64,000 nucleotides of DNA from Caenorhabditis remanei (lineage: Eukaryota > Nematoda > Chromadorea > Rhabditida > Rhabditidae), in contig NC_071333.1 of assembly GCF_010183535.1 (NCBI RefSeq), positions 17,358,587-17,422,586 on the forward strand, in the 5' to 3' direction. Shown piece by piece: positions 60,637-64,000 of the stretch (position 1 is its first letter; every line of letters starts with the position of its first letter). The notes beneath the pieces are model-generated. The model searched no databases. It had not been told where the DNA came from and saw only the letters and a program-made list of their open reading frames with translations. Both the position numbers and the translations under genes were made by a program.

Positions 60637-62349
60637 ATGTGGGTGAAATCTTGCATTTTCCTGTCCTTCGTGGCAATCGCCGCTTATGGCCAAGCGCATT
60701 TGAAGTATACAAAGGAAATGAACGATCCGGAGTACGTCGAACAACATGTTAAAGGTCAGGGACACGGACACGCTCATGGAGGACATGGACATGCTCATGA
60801 TGCCGACGGAGGATGCCCATATGCTAAAGGTGAGGCTTTTTTGCATTTCAGACAAGGATCATGTTGCAAATATGCAGTTTTTGACGCTTCCTGGAGATAC
60901 ACCAGTCGAATTTTCAAACACACTGACCGTATCAGCGATTTTACTAAAAACTGAATCATCATATTTCCAGCTGCTGCCGCTGAAGCCGCCGCCGCTGCTG
61001 CTCACGGACATGCTCACGACCACGGACATGCTCACGACCATGGACACGCTCACGACCATCATGGACACTCCCAGTATGTAGATTTTCCTTATTTCTCAAT
61101 AATTTCTTTTTTTACAGTGATGAAGAAGATGTTCACGACCACGACCACGGACACGCCCACGAGCATCACGGACACTCTCATGGAGACTCTCACGGAGACC
61201 ATGGACACACTCAGTGAGTTTAAATAAGCTTGAGCCATACCTATAATGAAAATATTTGTTTTTCAGCGGAGCCAAGACCGCGAAGCAAGTATCCTCCGAG
61301 TACAAATACACTGGAGCTCTTTCCTTCCTCAACGACGCCAAGACCCGACTCTGGGTATATGGAATCTCTGCGACACTTCTCATCTCCGCTGCTCCATGCT
61401 TCATCCTCATGTTCATCCCAATTCAAGCCAACACTTCGGAGTCTGGACCACTTCTCAAGGTTCTGTTGGCTTTTGGATCCGGAGGACTTCTTGGAGACGC
61501 ATTCCTTCATTTGATTCCACACGCAACGCCGGCTGGAGATGGACACGGACACTCGCATTCTCATGGACACTCTCATGGAGGAGCTGGAGGGCACTCCCAT
61601 GGAGCTCATGATATGAGTGTTGGTGGATGGGTTCTTGCAGGTGAGTGCCTCTTTATAAAACTACCAAAATGTTGTGTTTTTCAGGAATAATTGCCTTCTT
61701 GACTGTCGAGAAGCTCGTCCGTATTTTGAGAGGAGGAGAAGGACACGGACACTCCCATGGAAGCCACGGACACTCTCATAGTGATGATAAGAAAGAGACA
61801 AAGAATAAGGATTCCAAAGATAAGGACTCCAAAGATAAGGACTCCAAAAAGGAGAAAACGGTTGAAAAAACAGGAAAGGACGAGCAAACCATCAAAGTCA
61901 CTGCCTACCTCAACCTCGCTGCTGACTTCGCCCACAACTTCACTGACGGACTCGCTATCGGAGCCTCATTCATCGCTGGAACCACTGTTGGAGTCGTCAC
62001 AATGGTCACCGTTCTTGTCCATGAAGTCCCACACGAGATTGGAGATTTCGCGATTCTCATTCAATCCGGATACTCTAAAAAGAAGGCTATGCTCATCCAA
62101 CTCGTCACCGCTTTGGGTGCCCTCTCTGGATGCGTCATCTCCCTCCTCGCTTCTGACGCTGATGCTCTTGCCGACGCCGCTGCAAGCTCCTGGGTACTTC
62201 CATTCACTGCCGGAGGATTCATCTACATTGCGACCGTTTCTGTTATCCCAGAACTTTTGGAGAACAGCTCCTTCTTCCAAACCGTCAAGGAGATTTTCGC
62301 TCTTCTCACTGGAATCTTCCTTATGTATCTCATTGCTATTTATGAGTAA
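60637..62349 (+). CDS. hke-4.2: ZIP-family zinc transporter HKE-4.2 (ZIP7/KE4 type)
   Basis: Exons: 60637-60829, 60971-61073, 61118-61213, 61267-61640 and 61685-62349, 476 residues. Order: signal peptide [20 protein letters not shown]; a His-rich lumenal region made of HGHAH and [12 protein letters not shown] repeats; TM helices ([40 protein letters not shown]); a second His-rich loop ([12 protein letters not shown]); a third His-rich then Lys/Asp-rich cytosolic loop with repeated DSKDK units; helix 4 motif [10 protein letters not shown]; helix 5 motif [10 protein letters not shown]; and C-terminal helices ending [10 protein letters not shown]. The two His motifs form the LIV-1 subfamily metal site. 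ZIP7-type proteins export zinc from ER/Golgi to cytosol (family knowledge). The start codon lies 15 bases after a trans-splice-type acceptor (TTTTTTTCAG, ending 60621). I recall H13N06.5, also called zipt-7.2. Convergent with the gene to the right. Confidence 0.93.
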
Positions 62350-62537
62350 TTTTAATTTATGGTTCAAAATTTTAACTTCAAATACAAAATATGTATCAAA
62401 CTAGTCTTGATGAGATTTTCTCCCATCTATGAAAATGCAACACATATTTGTCAAAACTTTGTAATTTATTTAAGTATTTATTTAAGTTCTTTAAACAACT
62501 CTCATTCGTAAAATGATATCATTTTTTTTCTTTTCTC
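62350..62537. other. convergent 3' ends of hke-4.2 and the next gene
   Basis: Untranslated sequence of both genes. TTTATT motifs at about 62466-62483 provide minus-strand AATAAA signals for the gene on the right. I see no canonical AATAAA for hke-4.2; a variant signal is likely. Confidence 0.5.
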
Positions 62538-64000
62538 TCATTGTTGTGCTGGTTGATTTAATGAAGGTGTTGGACGCACAGATTGTGTTGTGGGGGCTTT
62601 CAGAGACTTTGAGAGTCGCAGTGTTTCAGCAGATAAGAAAAAGTGTCCATTCTCCCTTCGGCTCTTCCGGAGCAGAGCTGTTTGGTGCATCAATCTCTCT
62701 GCAGGACATGTTTGAATCTGAAATTGAAAAATGTGACATGATGTCAAGAGGCAAAAGACGGCTCTATTGGCAAAGAATGGTCCCAACCGCAAAGAACGGT
62801 CCCAACCGCAAAGAATGGTCCCAACCGCAAAGAATGGTCCCAAAACTTTGGGTGACCCAAATTTCCGAATTACATGGTCCCAACCGCAAAGAATGGTCCC
62901 TCAAAATTGATACGAAAAACGTTTCACCATTCTCTTAGGCTTAGGTTTCTTAGAAATTGGTGAAAAAATTGACAAAACCGATTATTAATCGTATTTGTCA
63001 ATTTTTTCCCAATTTCTAAGAAACCTAAGCCTAAGAGAATGTTGAAACGTTTTTTGTATCAATTTTGAGGGACCATTCTTTGCGGTTGGGACCACTCTTT
63101 GCGGTAGGGACCATGTAATTCTTTGGGACCGTTCTTTTATTTTTTGGGACCGTTCTTTGCGGTTGGGACCATTCTTTGCCAATAGAGCCCAAAAGACCAT
63201 CATACCAGCTTTTGTCGTTTCCCGATCTCCAGCTCCTGAAACAAATTCCTGTAGGTTGTTTGTGTTTCCAGCGGCACGTTTGATCTGTAAGATCAGGAGC
63301 GTCATCGGGATAAAGTGTCTCTAGAAAAGCTTCTTGAAAAATTCAATTACGTGGGAAGAGCCGAAGTTTTTCTGGAGAGGCGTGTCCTCGCGACGGATGC
63401 ATCGAATGGTTGATATTGGCTGCGATGCGTGGTTTCGGAATAAAATGGGATTTTTTGAGCCTCGCCGACCTCAGATTCTGCTGTTTCTCTGGAATTAAAA
63501 AACTCTTTTTTTTAAATTTTTTTGTTGTTGGAAAATTTAAAAAGGCATATCTTTGGATACATACGTCTGAACTTGACAGGCATTCATTCATTTTCCCGAA
63601 ATATGTCATAACCACTACCTTTTCTCCCTTCCGTGTGGCACTTTCCAAGTATACGCCGCTCTGTTAGTTGTGCCCCCATAGAATGGAACCGACTGCGGCG
63701 TCACTGGGTACTCTGTGTCTTCAAGACGGTGTGGGAGACTGACTGGAAAATAAAAATGAGTCAATTTTTCTTTTGATAGCCAATTTGTCGTGGGATAATG
63801 AGTTATATAGAATTTTTCTTACGTTTTTCTTTTTTTGATTTTTTCATCATATGATTTTCATGCCTAACTAACCTTCTTCAGTCTCTACGGTCATTCGATC
63901 ATTCGCAACATCATCATACTCAGGTGCTGGTGAATAAAGGTATGGCTCATCGTCCTCTTCTTCATAATCATAGTCATAAAGGCTTTCCAAGTCTAGAAAT
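62538..64000 (-). CDS. 3' exons of an unrecognised acidic protein (partial, runs off the window)
   Basis: Exons read on the minus strand: 63873-63992 (perhaps longer), 63655-63742, 63351-63488, 63206-63284 and 62538-62717, all with consensus splice sites and compatible phases. They encode about 200 C-terminal residues. The first visible part is Asp/Glu/Tyr-rich (LESLYDYDYEEEDDEPYLYS); then come two PFYG/PFYS-containing segments (VTPQSVPFYGGTTNRAA and IPFYSETTHRSQYQPFD), a polar stretch TYRNLFQELEIGKRQKLIQ, and a basic low-complexity end finishing SLNQPAQQ. No known domain is evident. The repeated xPFYxxTT motif may be functional. The 5' part lies beyond 64000, so the product cannot be named. 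Confidence 0.72.
62760..63189. repeat. 430-bp palindromic element with internal 19-bp iterations
   Basis: GGCTCTATTGGCAAAGAATG at the left end is the exact inverse of the right end (CATTCTTTGCCAATAGAGCC, allowing one base at the arm junction). The arms contain the unit GGTCCCAACCGCAAAGAAT, repeated about four times from 62770 to 62838 and again near 62880; the inverse occurs at 63070-63180. The centre near 62975 holds CGATTATTAATCG flanked by CTTAGGCTTAGGTTTCTTAG and its inverse. It sits in intron 62718-63205 of the partial gene. A foldback transposon-like element; not a CRISPR array. Confidence 0.85.

Noticed and set aside
62770..62910. Regularly spaced ~19-bp repeats resembling a CRISPR array
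   Set aside because: There are no unique spacers, the repeats are contiguous and inverted in the other arm, and the genome is eukaryotic.

Overview
This window is nematode nuclear DNA, almost certainly Caenorhabditis elegans chromosome X. It is AT-rich, with short introns bounded by TTTCAG acceptors and GTAAGT/GTGAGT donors, splice-leader-type acceptors just upstream of start codons, T-rich intergenic DNA and short inverted-repeat elements. The proteins match a set I remember as X-linked in that species: gas-1, an aspartyl/asparaginyl beta-hydroxylase, dyn-1, lron-3, olrn-1, eat-20 and hke-4.2. Names come from recognition, not a search. Exon models are mine: every junction was checked for consensus sites and reading phase, and all complete models sum to a multiple of three.

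Layout, left to right. gas-1 (+, 538-2538; mitochondrial complex I 49 kDa subunit) converges on an ASPH/junctate-type locus (-, 2805-9403). That locus has two alternative first exons and two mutually exclusive 3' ends: an acidic junctate-like protein or a TPR-plus-dioxygenase hydroxylase. A 3 kb gap with a ~430 bp tandem duplication precedes dyn-1 (-, 12433-16378; dynamin with two alternative proline-rich last exons). A long upstream region (16.4-24.0 kb) holds GC-rich and polypurine blocks and an inverted-repeat element. It leads to an intron-containing tRNA-Leu(CAA) (24053-24172).

lron-3 (+, 24650-31749; secreted or anchored leucine-rich-repeat protein) has introns containing a family of GGGCCGG-rich repeats. 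It converges on olrn-1 (-, 32553-48235; Raw-like membrane protein with a nucleoside-deoxyribosyltransferase-like domain). olrn-1 has three distal alternative first exons, one proximal one, and a candidate 12-nt microexon. eat-20 (-, 49579-54827) encodes an EGF/mucin-like single-pass protein with a Crumbs-type cytoplasmic tail. A 5.8 kb divergent intergenic region separates it from hke-4.2 (+, 60637-62349; ZIP7-type zinc transporter). The right edge carries the 3' exons of an unrecognised acidic protein (-, 62538 to beyond 64000), one intron of which holds a 430 bp near-perfect palindrome.

The genes look like ordinary individually transcribed neighbours: I see no operon with closely spaced same-strand genes and no dedicated multi-gene system. 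The most interesting material is transcript architecture (ASPH/junctate switch, olrn-1 first exons and microexon), the enzyme-like fold in OLRN-1, and the repeat families.
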